Source of the DNA: Eretmocerus hayati
Lineage: Eukaryota; Arthropoda; Insecta; Hymenoptera; Aphelinidae
Length of the DNA stretch: 64,000 nt
NCBI GenBank assembly: GCA_029851415.1
Contig: CM056744.1
Location: 96,939,338-97,003,337 of the forward strand
Reading direction: 5' to 3'
The translations under genes were made by a program, and so were the position numbers. Positions 22,527 through 33,500 of this stretch are shown in pieces (within the stretch, counting starts at the first letter, position 1; each line of letters opens with the position of its first letter). The notes beneath the pieces were generated by a model, which was not told where the DNA came from, made no database searches, and saw nothing but the letters and a program-made list of their open reading frames with translations.

Positions 22527-23144
22527 CACGGAAAAAAATAGTTTGTTGGATTCACAAATGCCCGTTTGTTGACTTCAGTGTTTGTGATATTCACAAATGA
22601 ATTTGTGAATAGAACAAATGACATATTTGTTAGGCTAACAAACGCGAGCTTTGTTGGCCCAACAAATGGCTATTTTGTTAGATGCCTTTTAACCAAATGT
22701 ATCTCACATAATCCAGGATGATCGATTTACAACTATCATTGATCATCATTGGATAGTTCTGATATATTCACGATCAGACCAATACTCTTCTCAATGAATC
22801 GATTCTCTGCAAATGTACGAACGTACGCACGATAATCCAGTTACGTTCTTGTTATTCTCTAAAAGTTTGTATTTTTGATTAAGGTAAAATAGGTGGATTG
22901 TCACCTATTCCGGCATTTTCCCATTTTATCAAAATTTCCTCAAATCACTTCAAAACACCTATTTGTTGGGCTAATGAATTCCAACAAATATTCAGTTTGT
23001 TGTCGTCAGAGCGAGACCGGATTATTTGTGAATAACACAAACACATTTGTGAATCTAACAAAAGTTAGTTTGTTGTGCGGAAATGATTTGGTTTGTGAAT
23101 TTCACAAAACCTTTTGTGAATCCAACAAACTATTTTTTTCCGTG
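22527..23144. mobile_element. MITE-like element, CACGGAAAAAAATAG ends
   Basis: A 618-bp element with perfect 32-bp terminal inverted repeats, starting CACGGAAAAAAATAGTTTGT and ending with the complement. Subterminal regions on both sides are crowded with short TTTGTT/AACAAA and CACAAA/TTTGTG words in alternating orientation. The centre (about 22,690-22,960) is unique. It carries no ORF of note and no clear target duplication, so it is a non-autonomous DNA element. Confidence 0.75.
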
Positions 23145-24830
23145 TGTCTGCAATTTTTGATGAAGGTGCAAGTTACTGGAGAAATTGACACTAGAAGCTT
23201 ATCCAGATATTGAAACTAACAATTTTTTCTATCTCATCTAAAAATTAGATTCGAAGAAGTATGTAGCTTATGATCATTTACATGAATTCATTTGGTAACT
23301 TTGACGAACTTTTTAGTCGAGATGATGATTTTCGGTACTTCCATAATGAACCACCATCATCCATTCGCCATTGATAAATGATTGTGAAACGCTAGAGTTG
23401 TAGCTTCTTCTGTCGGCCGAAGAACGCAACTTCTGTTTTCCCATGAGGGCAATGCTTCAGAATTCGCGGATTTTCGTATCCGCGCGTGCGAATATCGAGG
23501 TTTGCCCGCATTTATGATTTCCTCGCGCAGATGAGCTCAAAACGAGTGACAAGCTGATTTTTCGGTTTGTCACTCATTAGCCATTGTCACAATTTGATCA
23601 ATTTTTATATGAATCTCAAGATGCTTGCGGAATTGATTAGAAACATCCTTAAGTAAGTTCACGAAGGCGCAATCTCGTCGTATGGGTGATTTTGCCGCAA
23701 CTTGAAGGTATTTGCAGACCAAAAACAGCGGAAGTCAGGGCCTATACGAATCGAAAATTGTCAGCTGCAATCTGGTGTCTCTCTCGTACATGTTTTTCAA
23801 TCTATTTGACATCCAAAAATGATTCCCGAGCGAGCATAACTGTTCCTCAGTGCACATCAGAAAAATGAAAAATTTTTGAAGAAAATTCGCCACGGTAAGA
23901 ACATGCCACGGTAAAAGGACGTTTGACATAAGTACTGATCTCAACTGCGTGATACAAAGCTGATCAATTTTTTCGAATGCACAGCACTTCTTGAAGATGA
24001 AAGTGATCTGTAAAACAATTTCTGGGAGAGCCACGGCTATGCAGTGACCACGACTAAGGACGACTATAATTTTGCGATGGCAAAATTGGGCATAAATCAT
24101 CGTGTGAGGCGCTATACTCATGTAATTTATCGGTAGAATTTTCACATGTTCTCTAGATTCGCAGGCTTGCAGCCAAGTTTTTGAAAAGTATTTGAAAAAT
24201 ATGCAAAATTCGAGGACGCGATATTCGGCTGTGTTTTAACTACTAGTATTGTGAGACAAGGTTTTCGATTAGCTCACGCCCACACCTACTATTTATGACC
24301 CAATTTTGATGCTTGACTGGTCTTCTCCCTTCTTCGACGTTGATTCGTGATCTTGGATATTCATGTGGACGATGGGAATCAAAAAATAGGACTCATGCAT
24401 ATTCACTTTATTTATTGAACATTGGAACTAATTTCTTGGAGGATATTTCTGTCTATGGTCATTTTCCGGCCGATTTTTAACGACACTACGTACGGCAGGA
24501 TGATACCATTTCTAAAATAACTTTATCACTTCCCTCATTGTTGTGTTACTGAAATATTAGAACCGCATTCTGCCATTCACTTTTCTTTACCATTTCCTAA
24601 ATTCTACATATTTCAAATATATACATCTCATGGAAATTGGCGTGTCATACGATGTACAGAAGTATAACCACATATATGATGATATTTGTTTCCATTATTC
24701 CAAGTCCAGGAAAATCCTCTGAATGCATCAAAAGTGGAAGACCTCACGGTGGCACTATTTGCACAAACTGATTCATTCATTTTTTACCTATCGCAAAATT
24801 TTTCCGGTGCGACTGCGAGAGCTATTTTTT
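23145..24830. other. Intergenic region downstream of secreted-protein gene
   Basis: No gene recognised. On the minus strand it holds the likely polyadenylation signal of the 24831-26258 gene: overlapping AATAAATAAA, complement at 24,407-24,416. Confidence 0.5.
24407..24416 (-). terminator. Polyadenylation signal of secreted-protein gene
   Basis: Two overlapping AATAAA hexamers on the minus strand, about 415 bases after the stop codon. They imply a compact 3' UTR. Confidence 0.5.
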
Positions 24831-26258
24831 TTACCGCTCGAGTATTTTTGATCTCACGGTGAGAAAATGCTTGGGGAAACATTTGATTAAAGAATTAAAA
24901 TAGTCATTATCTCTAACCCATGCCATATGAACGCAAATTTTACGATCATAATTGAGATACAATTGAACCATGGGTTTCACAAGACGATAAGAAAAATCTG
25001 CAAACACGACAGGCTCGTATCTTTGCGCCATCAAATCGAACACGGTCAAGTAAAAAACATACGGGTTAAGTTTGTCAAGTTTTTTACGATCCTTTCCATA
25101 CAATTTAGATCGCTTAGGAACTTTAAAATCGTACAATTGTTGACTGTACATTACCAACAAACCCTCATTTAGCACATCATTATAAATCACGATGTACTGC
25201 GGATCGTCTTGAAACCTCAAAGGAAAATTTTTAGTGACTGAGTAATCACTTTTCATGTTACACATCCAGATGCTCTTACTGCTTTTGTAGCAAGATGATT
25301 CTTTGTGACCAGTGCTCGAAAATGCGTGACCCAAGACAGTCTTAAAATTTCTTGTTTTACAAGGAACTTGACGAGCACAAACTTTGCCAACTTCGAAACA
25401 TTCTCTAGAATCGAGTAACCATTTACCCTCTCGCTCACGACTAGTCGTCTCATATTCAACAATAATCTCACTATCTTCGTCAATTATGAAATTTTCTCTG
25501 GATGCCGGGCCATAAATTCGGCTTCCCGTACTGTTGAAACTTTCTTGAACTACGTTGAATTTGTCTTTGAAGTAGAAAATATCAATTCTGTCCTTTCCTA
25601 AATGAATGTCATGGTAGTACAAATTGGTATTAGCATTGGCATACCACATGATGTAATTTTTAAATGATATGGGAACCACTTCAGTCTCAAATTGTCGTAA
25701 TTGGCAGGTTGTAATATCTATAATCAAAAATTTTATAAATTTCATAACGGTGTCAATCTTTGATCCAGTTTTTTTTGCGTTGGCAGAGCTGGGGTTGTAT
25801 AATTTTTTCGATATCCACTGCACGATAAATTTATCCTCAACAAAGCGAACAGCTCTCAAAGTTTTGAATAAGATTGAGGGCCAAAGATTGCTTGCTTCCA
25901 TAACGAATGGACAATCTTTTTTTTGAGTGAGGGATGAATCTTGCGTTGAGTAATTGCGAAAATGCAAAATACAATTTGCTGGCCAAGTCGATGCTTCTGA
26001 ATCGTACGTAGTATAAGTAAGATCGCACGTGATAAACCATGCCATATTTTCTTCTATTTCCATGGTGTGAATATGTGTAGATTCATTCCATTTCCTTTCT
26101 ACTGTGTTTGAGATTTCTATTTCGTCGTCGTCAAATTTGAAATTGTGACATTTTTCGATTGAGAACAAGAGAGTGAAAAACGTCAAGAAAGTGGCTGGTG
26201 CAATAAATTTTGACAACATTGTACGCCGCTGCAACATAAAAGATGATCCCATTACCAT
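24831..26258 (-). CDS. Intronless gene for a secreted cysteine-rich protein, unknown family
   Basis: 475 codons from ATG at 26258, uninterrupted, in a region where random frames rarely exceed 130 codons. The N-terminus has a hydrophobic segment (about residues 19-33, FIAPATFLTFFTLLFS) after a basic stretch, typical of a signal peptide. Met15 may be the working start. The mature part has about 11-12 cysteines, several in a C-terminal cluster (EC, VC, PC, SC, MC between about residues 290 and 350). There are N-glycosylation sequons (NES, NYS, NST) and no second membrane segment. I recognise no domain. A weak splice acceptor (TTTTTTGACACTTTAG) lies directly before the ATG, so a 5' UTR exon is possible. 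It could be a lineage-restricted extracellular protein; function is unknown. Confidence 0.8.
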   Translation of the reverse strand: MVMGSSFMLQRRTMLSKFIAPATFLTFFTLLFSIEKCHNFKFDDDEIEISNTVERKWNESTHIHTMEIEENMAWFITCDLTYTTYDSEASTWPANCILHFRNYSTQDSSLTQKKDCPFVMEASNLWPSILFKTLRAVRFVEDKFIVQWISKKLYNPSSANAKKTGSKIDTVMKFIKFLIIDITTCQLRQFETEVVPISFKNYIMWYANANTNLYYHDIHLGKDRIDIFYFKDKFNVVQESFNSTGSRIYGPASRENFIIDEDSEIIVEYETTSREREGKWLLDSRECFEVGKVCARQVPCKTRNFKTVLGHAFSSTGHKESSCYKSSKSIWMCNMKSDYSVTKNFPLRFQDDPQYIVIYNDVLNEGLLVMYSQQLYDFKVPKRSKLYGKDRKKLDKLNPYVFYLTVFDLMAQRYEPVVFADFSYRLVKPMVQLYLNYDRKICVHMAWVRDNDYFNSLIKCFPKHFLTVRSKILER

Positions 26259-26756
26259 CTAAAGTGTCAAAAAATTATTCATATTATATTGAGAAATATG
26301 TGTTTTCATCTTTTACTTATTCTCAATCTTCAAATACTGACGAGTACTGAGAATTGTCGACCCAACACCACATATTCAAAAAAGCGTTCTTTGAATCTGA
26401 TACATGTTATGATTCCGAGCCCACCATGCAACTCAAATGACTTTCAGAATGTATTCATAAATTTTAGAATCTTTATATATCCACAAAGTTTAAACTACGT
26501 GTGGATTTTTATTATATGATGGATTTTTCGACTTCTTATCTGTTTATGGTGACGTATACTTCAGAATATTGAAATGATAAGCTACAAGACAATAGAGCTT
26601 ACTGAATATTTTCATTCTTCGGCACTGTTTCAAGATACCTTGGCTGATCCTTACCATTGACTGAGATTTTTATTTTTTTAAATTTGAGTCAAGAAAGAGA
26701 GGTTTGGAAAAAATGAGAGCCATTCACGCATATTTTGTCAATAGTAGTATTCGATA
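26259..26756. other. Upstream region of the secreted-protein gene
   Basis: AT-rich. Contains ATATAATATGAATAA on the minus strand about 25-40 bases before the ATG, and a possible splice acceptor next to it. No other gene seen. Confidence 0.4.
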
Positions 26757-27757
26757 GTCGAACAAGAAATCTATTTCCCATGCAGTGGTGATTTGCCATT
26801 TCCGCACGGCATTTTGATTTTTTCTACACAGCTAATGGAAATCATGATTATCGACCAGGACGAAAATCGGGATCATCACGAGAATGCGGAAATCACCACA
26901 CCACCACCACGTACGTCACGATGCGCTTCTAGGATAAAGAAGTTTGACAAAAATACCGATAAATCTGAGAAAGCCATCTTTCTCGTTGAGACTCCCCGAT
27001 CAGGACACATTTTTCAGGTGAATCGTATCAAATTGTCTCATCGAGTGATGGTTAAATCAAGTATCCACCATATACATCGCTAATGGATGAATTCGGCGAC
27101 TCCCCGTTTTCATCGCTTTCTCGAGGTTCTTCGCAACTACTCAAAAAAGGTGTTGATAGTAAAACAATTTCGAGAATAGATTTCTAATCGATTCTTTGAG
27201 ATTCTACAAGATGTTGTAGGTGAATTGATCGAGAAACTTTGCCTTTCCTCATGGTATTAAAGTAATTGTAGAAAATTAGCAAAAGCGCAAAGTTGTTGCG
27301 AGAAATTTATGCTATTTCCATGATATTGCCAGTAATTCTCGATTAATCCCGATTAATCTTGTGGATCTTCAAAAAATGTATATGAAAATATTTTCGACAA
27401 TTTTTGCTATGACCCACTTTTTTTGAGAAATTGCGAAAAAATCTCGAGGAAGCAGAGAAAAATTAATCATGTAATAATTCAAGCAGTGTAGTCAATTCTT
27501 AATTTGACAATCACTCAATGAGACAAATTGATACGTTTTACCTGAAAAATGGGTCTTCTTCAGGGAGTCTCAACGAGATAGATGACTTTTTCAGATTCTT
27601 TCGGCATTTTTGTCAAACTTCTCTATCGTAGAATGAAGCGCAACGCGACATCTAAGTGTCCGGCACTATTTTTCCACCAGCTATGTAGAAAAAAATCGGA
27701 AGAACTGTGCAGGAAAGCGGCATTTCTGCATAGAACATAGAACAATAATGTTCGATA
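26757..27757. repeat. Foldback (inverted-repeat) element, ~1 kb
   Basis: The two halves are imperfect reverse complements for almost the whole length. Anchors are AAGTTTGACAAAAAT near 26,940 against its complement near 27,620, TCTCGTTGAGACTCCC near 26,982 against 27,580, and CTCGAGG near 27,120 against 27,450. The centre is near 27,260. A 96-codon ORF inside (26793-27083) is a by-product. Boundaries are approximate. Confidence 0.65.
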
Positions 27758-30240
27758 CTTGAATGGGTTGGTCTCCCCATTCTTCTCATGAATTCCAACC
27801 CTCGCTTTCAGCTCTTGTCGGAAAATATAACTCTCGGATTGCGAAAATCAACGTTCTTGCTCTTGTATCGAATTGTAAACATGATTGATCGGGTCATGAA
27901 ATATGACACTATTTTGAACATCATCCATGATTTTACGATGCATACAACTTCAAAACCCAAAAAAATTTATTTCATGAAATGCATAATTGCCAGTCTGAAT
28001 TCGAATGAAAAATCGTTTTTCCTGTGCCAGTATTTGTGAAAATCTTTTTTTCTAGTATAATATTCATACCTGTGAATGATTCCAAAGTAGTGGGTGGTCG
28101 AAACTGGAATGAAATAAAATTTAATAAAGTATGACTTTGAACACGTCCTTATCAGTCCTCACTCTATCCACTATATGATCGTGGTTATTTATTGACTCGA
28201 ACGATTCTCACTTTTGTGTTGGTAATTCCTTGTCGAATCAACTTCAGAATTCCCAATTTGCAATTATGAGTTACGTAAAGTAAATAACATCACAGGTGAT
28301 TGAATTTTTCGAAAGAATTTTCACACACAGCCTTATTTGGACAGCAGTTTTCAAATCCATGCGGGTCCCACAATTTATACTTATTTGTCAATGTGAATTT
28401 CACAATTAATACAATCATATATAAAGAGAAGGGATGCGATGGGAATTCATCCATTTGTGAATTTCGTGTTTCACTACTTGTGAGCCGCATTATATTCATC
28501 ATAGTATTCGTAGTAAACAGTTTAGCGTAACACAAGTATTGAAAATTGAAACATGTGCTCATCTGTTTCTAAAAAGAAAAAAATATATTAGGGAACATGT
28601 GAAAAACATCTCATAGTGGTAGGAATGACCAACATTTTTTGGCTCAAAAGTAACACGCTCGAGCTATATTTAACTTTCGGTCTAAAAAGATGTGGTCTAT
28701 CCCCATCGTGGATCCTGTTCTTTTACTCAAACTGGTACTTTTTCTAAATTGAAATTAAATACATGAATGAAATTGGACCAAGGTTCAGAAAAACATATAG
28801 CTTTTGAGAGCTGATACTAATCAAATGAAAAAATTATTTGAAAAATAGCCCCTTTATAATAACTGTGTCAGGAAAATAGAAGAATTTTGTACTTGTTGCT
28901 TGAGAATCAGTTAATACAAAGTTATTAATATTTAGTGATTAGATACGGGTGTGGACAAGTGCCAAACACTTCTGCATATGTATGTACCCTACATTTGAAC
29001 AAATTGAAATCGGTTACACCTTCAATGAAACACAAATATATAAGGAATCATTGTAGCGGAAAATTCTTAAAAGCAGGTATAAACTTCAAGATCGATGTTC
29101 TCATTGTGTGCATTAGAAATGTCAAAATTTCGATACATTAATTCAAAATCATGAAAATGAAAGAATTCAAGAAGGCCGAACTGTTTAGCGAACTCAATTT
29201 TCGAATAATATGACGAAACTATATAATCAGCAATTTATATGGATCCATGCAAGTGTAAAATTTGATAAGAAATTGTTGCTGTTAGATACGATTAATAACT
29301 ATATCATACAATTTACCTCATATGACGTACAATACTCTATGAAGATGTATTCAATCACACAATTATACCTTTGCAAATCGGCAAAAACGCTTGTTTTTTC
29401 CAGTCATGGTGTTTCAGAATGGCATGAGTGATTTATACCTCTTTTCGCCTGAATTCATAAGTGTATTCATGTTAAAAAATCGTAAAAATGGACATGCTGA
29501 TCATATGGATTGATCAATGAGTTTCAACAATTCGAAAGTAGCTATATAATAAATAGCCCACAAATTGCAGAATGTCGTGTGATATTCTATTATTGTCTTT
29601 TAGGTTCACTTACTTACCCTATAAAAATATACACTCGGCTCTCGGCATCTTTGTCGTAATTCGCACAAAACAGAGGAGCCTCATCGCAAAACGCGTTCTG
29701 AGATAATTAGCGAATTGCAGCATCAGTTTCAAAAATCGGTTCGTTCCAAAAATAATCTATAGCCAAAGTAATGCAGAAATCGTCATTATCGGCAGCGATC
29801 GGTATTAGCTGGACTGGACTAGAAAAATGGAATAACATACAACCTAACCTAACCATAAGTACACGAATGGAGCTGTAAGAGTTAGTGTGCGTGATGTGCA
29901 TAGCAAGCGTGCACCATGCACCGCAGTTTTCTTCGTTTTGTGAGAATCAAATGTCAAATTGCAGTATAATAATTTCCCCTCAAGTCTCTCAGACTTCAAG
30001 AAATCAATCAAGGATTCGCATCAACCAATCAAGCGTTGTAATCAAGATTCAGTGGTGTCTGCTGCGCGCTCCAAAGATGCGGCTCAAATGTAAACAATGA
30101 CAGCAAGTTCTTAAACAAACGAATTTTTTTCCACTTTGTATTGTCTTTTTGCTATCAATCATGTTTTGACATTTTTACACAAATGGCTAGCAATAGTTTT
30201 TCCTCAAAATTTAATAGAGTAACCAGTTTTTGACTTACAG
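27758..30240. other. Intergenic region upstream of SCAPER
   Basis: No gene recognised. It should contain the SCAPER promoter and 5' UTR exon(s), because the first SCAPER coding exon is preceded by a splice acceptor (GACTTACAG, 30,232-30,240). The exact site of the UTR exon is not evident. Confidence 0.4.
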
Positions 30241-30300
30241 TTAGTCTTGAATCATGAATCAATTATATCATGGATACGATTGATTCTAGGATCAAAAACC

Positions 30301-30508
30301 ATGGCAGATGTAAGATTGCTTGTGCAAGAAGAAGGCCGAACTGCCAGAAACTTGATTGCATTTAATGTACCTTTGGCAAATGATTTCATGGAAAAAATTA
30401 CAAGAAAGCCTCCGAGTGTACCTAAATTACTACAATCAAACTCGTCAAGATCACTCAAGAGTAATGCACGAGTTAGATCAGCTTCAACTGGTCGTGATAA
30501 ACGCTCTG
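30301..30508 (+). CDS. SCAPER coding exon 1
   Basis: Starts at ATG 30301 (context AAAACCATGG). The exon itself begins at 30241 after a splice acceptor, so a 5' UTR exon lies upstream. It encodes [20 protein letters not shown], matching the vertebrate SCAPER N-terminus. Donor CTG|GTAGGA; ends in phase 1. Confidence 0.88.
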
Positions 30509-33500
30509 GTAGGACTTATTTATATATTTATGTTTGACAGTTTCATCAAGATATATTTATAGAAACATTTCTTCCTATGCTCAGAACTACAAGCCAGATA
30601 TTGGGCATTTCTATTTGGAAATCTTCAGAGAGCAGTTGATGCCATCTATGAAACTTGTGAACAGGATGAGAATATCTCAGAATGTAAAGAGGTGATTCTT
30701 GTGTTGGAAAATTATATCCGAGACTTTCACAATCTCATAGAGTGGTTTAAAGTAAAATGGGCCTATGAAACATCTCCACCACCGCTGAGAAGAACTCCAC
30801 TGGCATGGGAAGTGCGTAAGACATCTCCTTGTCGCATGTGGACTTCATCTACATCCAAGCCAGGCAGTCCACTACCCAGGTTGAGCCCAACTATCCCTTT
30901 GGAGCAGACCATCATTGAGCACAAAATTTGCACAGTAAACTCGCTGGATAGTGAAAGTGATATTTCAGCACAATTTGAACCCTCGAGCAAACCCAGAATG
31001 AGCCCGACTATCCCCTTGGAGCAGACTATCATTGAGCACAAAATCTGCACAGTAAACGTGGTGGATAATAAAAGTGATATTACAGCAAAATCTGAACCCT
31101 CAACCAAAAATTCTAAGTTAGTAAAAGAAGTGAAAAATCAAGGCTCCAAGAATGAAGGTAATAAACTTTTTTTACATGTACCTGAATACAATAGAACTTG
31201 AACTCTAATGAATTATTGGTAACAGTTACTTGGAATGATTACTTTCATAAGATTCCCAAAGTTTGTTTGGACAAGGTAAATTTTTTAATATGATTCATTG
31301 CAGCCAAGGTCTTGAAAGAGAAACCAGCAGTTTCCAAAATCAATAGTAGAAGTAACAATGTAAAGAGGCCACCTACAGCAAAGATTCAAGATTCTAGTGA
31401 ATGCAAAATATTAACTGAAAATAGTATTAATTTGACAAAAGTGATAAGTGATGTGAAGAGTACGAATGTTATCAAGAACTCGCCTCGAACGCCGCAAGTA
31501 ACTATCAATCGACCGAAACTAAATGAGAGCCAACCAGTCAATGTCAATAACGAGAATGTAAACGATGGGGCAATTAAAAAAACTTCTGACGCTAAAAAGG
31601 ATGTAGAGACGTCGAAAAATCAGATGAATTCGAGTACAAATAAGAATGTAACTCCTAATGGCCCAAGGTAAGATTACTTTTGTTAATCACTTTTCATCGC
31701 GACTGCATAAACTTATGAAAAGAGTTAGTATTTGGATAACTGAATTATTATTATCTAGCAATGCGCAAAATTGTCCTAATCGGTCGCCAAACAAGTTAAC
31801 ATCGGCAGCAGCTTTGAAATCAAAACAAAATTCGCCAAGACCAGCTTACTCGACGATTTCACGAATGAAGTCAACCCTTTCAAGCACAACGAGTGGCTCA
31901 CATCCGCCGCAACAACAGCCAGTAGAAGCTCCAAAATTAATAAGAAGTAAGACAACATTAGGTGTAAAGAGTGCAACACCTCTGAGTACTCAACCTCCGA
32001 AGATAAGGCCTGGAACTTCCGTGATTGTCAGACGCAGAATGCAAGCTCAAGGAGAGGTAGTGTTTACTTGTTGATTAAACTGACTTTTGCAACGCAGACA
32101 AGTTGATCTCCCGACGCTAATGTGAATTCAAAATATATTGTTTGACTTTTAGCTGGTGAGTGAGCAGAACAAAGAAGCAGGCGATATGCGTGCCTCTGTT
32201 GAAGTGCTGACCAAATCAACTTCAAAATCTCAAGTCACTTCATCACAGCAACAGCAGCAACAACAATCGCATCAACATCCAAAGGAAGACCCAGATGGTT
32301 GGCAAACGGTGAGGAGTCGATACAGGCGGGGTAGTTCTCACAATTTGAACATGTCCACAAGATTTTCGAAGCCAAGCACTGCGGTTTCCCTGCCTGCACT
32401 AGCGTGCCTTGATTCAGCAGCTACGGCGGCTGATCGAGCGAAAAAAGGCTGCGCAACCCCAGACGGTAATACAAGGCAAAAACAGAGACGTAGTTTGGGA
32501 AGCAAAATTGGCAAGAATATCAATAACGAGGCTGAAAAAGTGAAAACCGAGGCTCAGAGATGCAGGCCTGTCGAAGATAAATTTGGCGATGGTGACTCAA
32601 AGGTATGCACATGAAATATTGTTGGCTAAGCTGAAAAAAGTTGATAGAACAGCTCGAGCTCAATAATCTAAGTCAAATTTTCATCTAAAAGTCTCTATTA
32701 ATGAACGGAGAATCGTGAGTAGTTTTCTTCAAACTTGAGTCTGAAAAGTTTTCTCTTATCTTTTATCAATGACACATTCTTTGAAAATGTACACTTTTTA
32801 TTTGAATGCTCACCTAGTGTTTGAGAATTTTTTACTCATCATCAATATGGATAAGAGTTGCAAAGATGGTAATTTATCTATGAAATTCATCTGATTTCAG
32901 GCACAAAATCAAACATCCACGGATGCTGTGGCAAGCACAAATTCAACTTCGATGACGATAGCAGCTATTTTTAAGAATGAAGCTGAACTCCTTGAAAAAC
33001 GGATACAGCAGTTCATGGCAGCACAAGCTGAACGTGAGCGTATTATTCTCGAGGAAGAACGCAAAACTGAAGAAGCCGACTCTCAGCGCTCAAAACAACT
33101 TTCTGATGAAGAAGCATCGTTGCAACGTCAAATCCTTGAATTAGGTGTGATTTAAATCAGTACCGAATTTTTTTTTTATTGGAAGCTAGAGAGGTCTTTC
33201 ATTGGAAATGGTCTGAAATTTTATGAAAGTTATGTGAAGAAAATCCATTTGGATTTAGGACATTGCATAACTGAGATAGTGTTGGGTTGATATCAAGCAT
33301 TGATTTTTGAAGCAATGTAAACTTTCTTTCAGAATCGACCGAAATCGACGTCGACACAGAAACAGAAGAAACAGATGGAGAGATGGTGCTAGACGTTGAC
33401 GAAGATTTGCCACCAATGCCAGAGGTTGATATCGACGATAGCGATATGAGCTTAGAAGATCGTTACGGTAATATGCTTGAAGGAATGTCGGGTGACGAGC

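Noticed and set aside
26793..27083. 96-codon plus-strand frame
   Set aside because: It lies in the left arm of a foldback element; no protein similarity.
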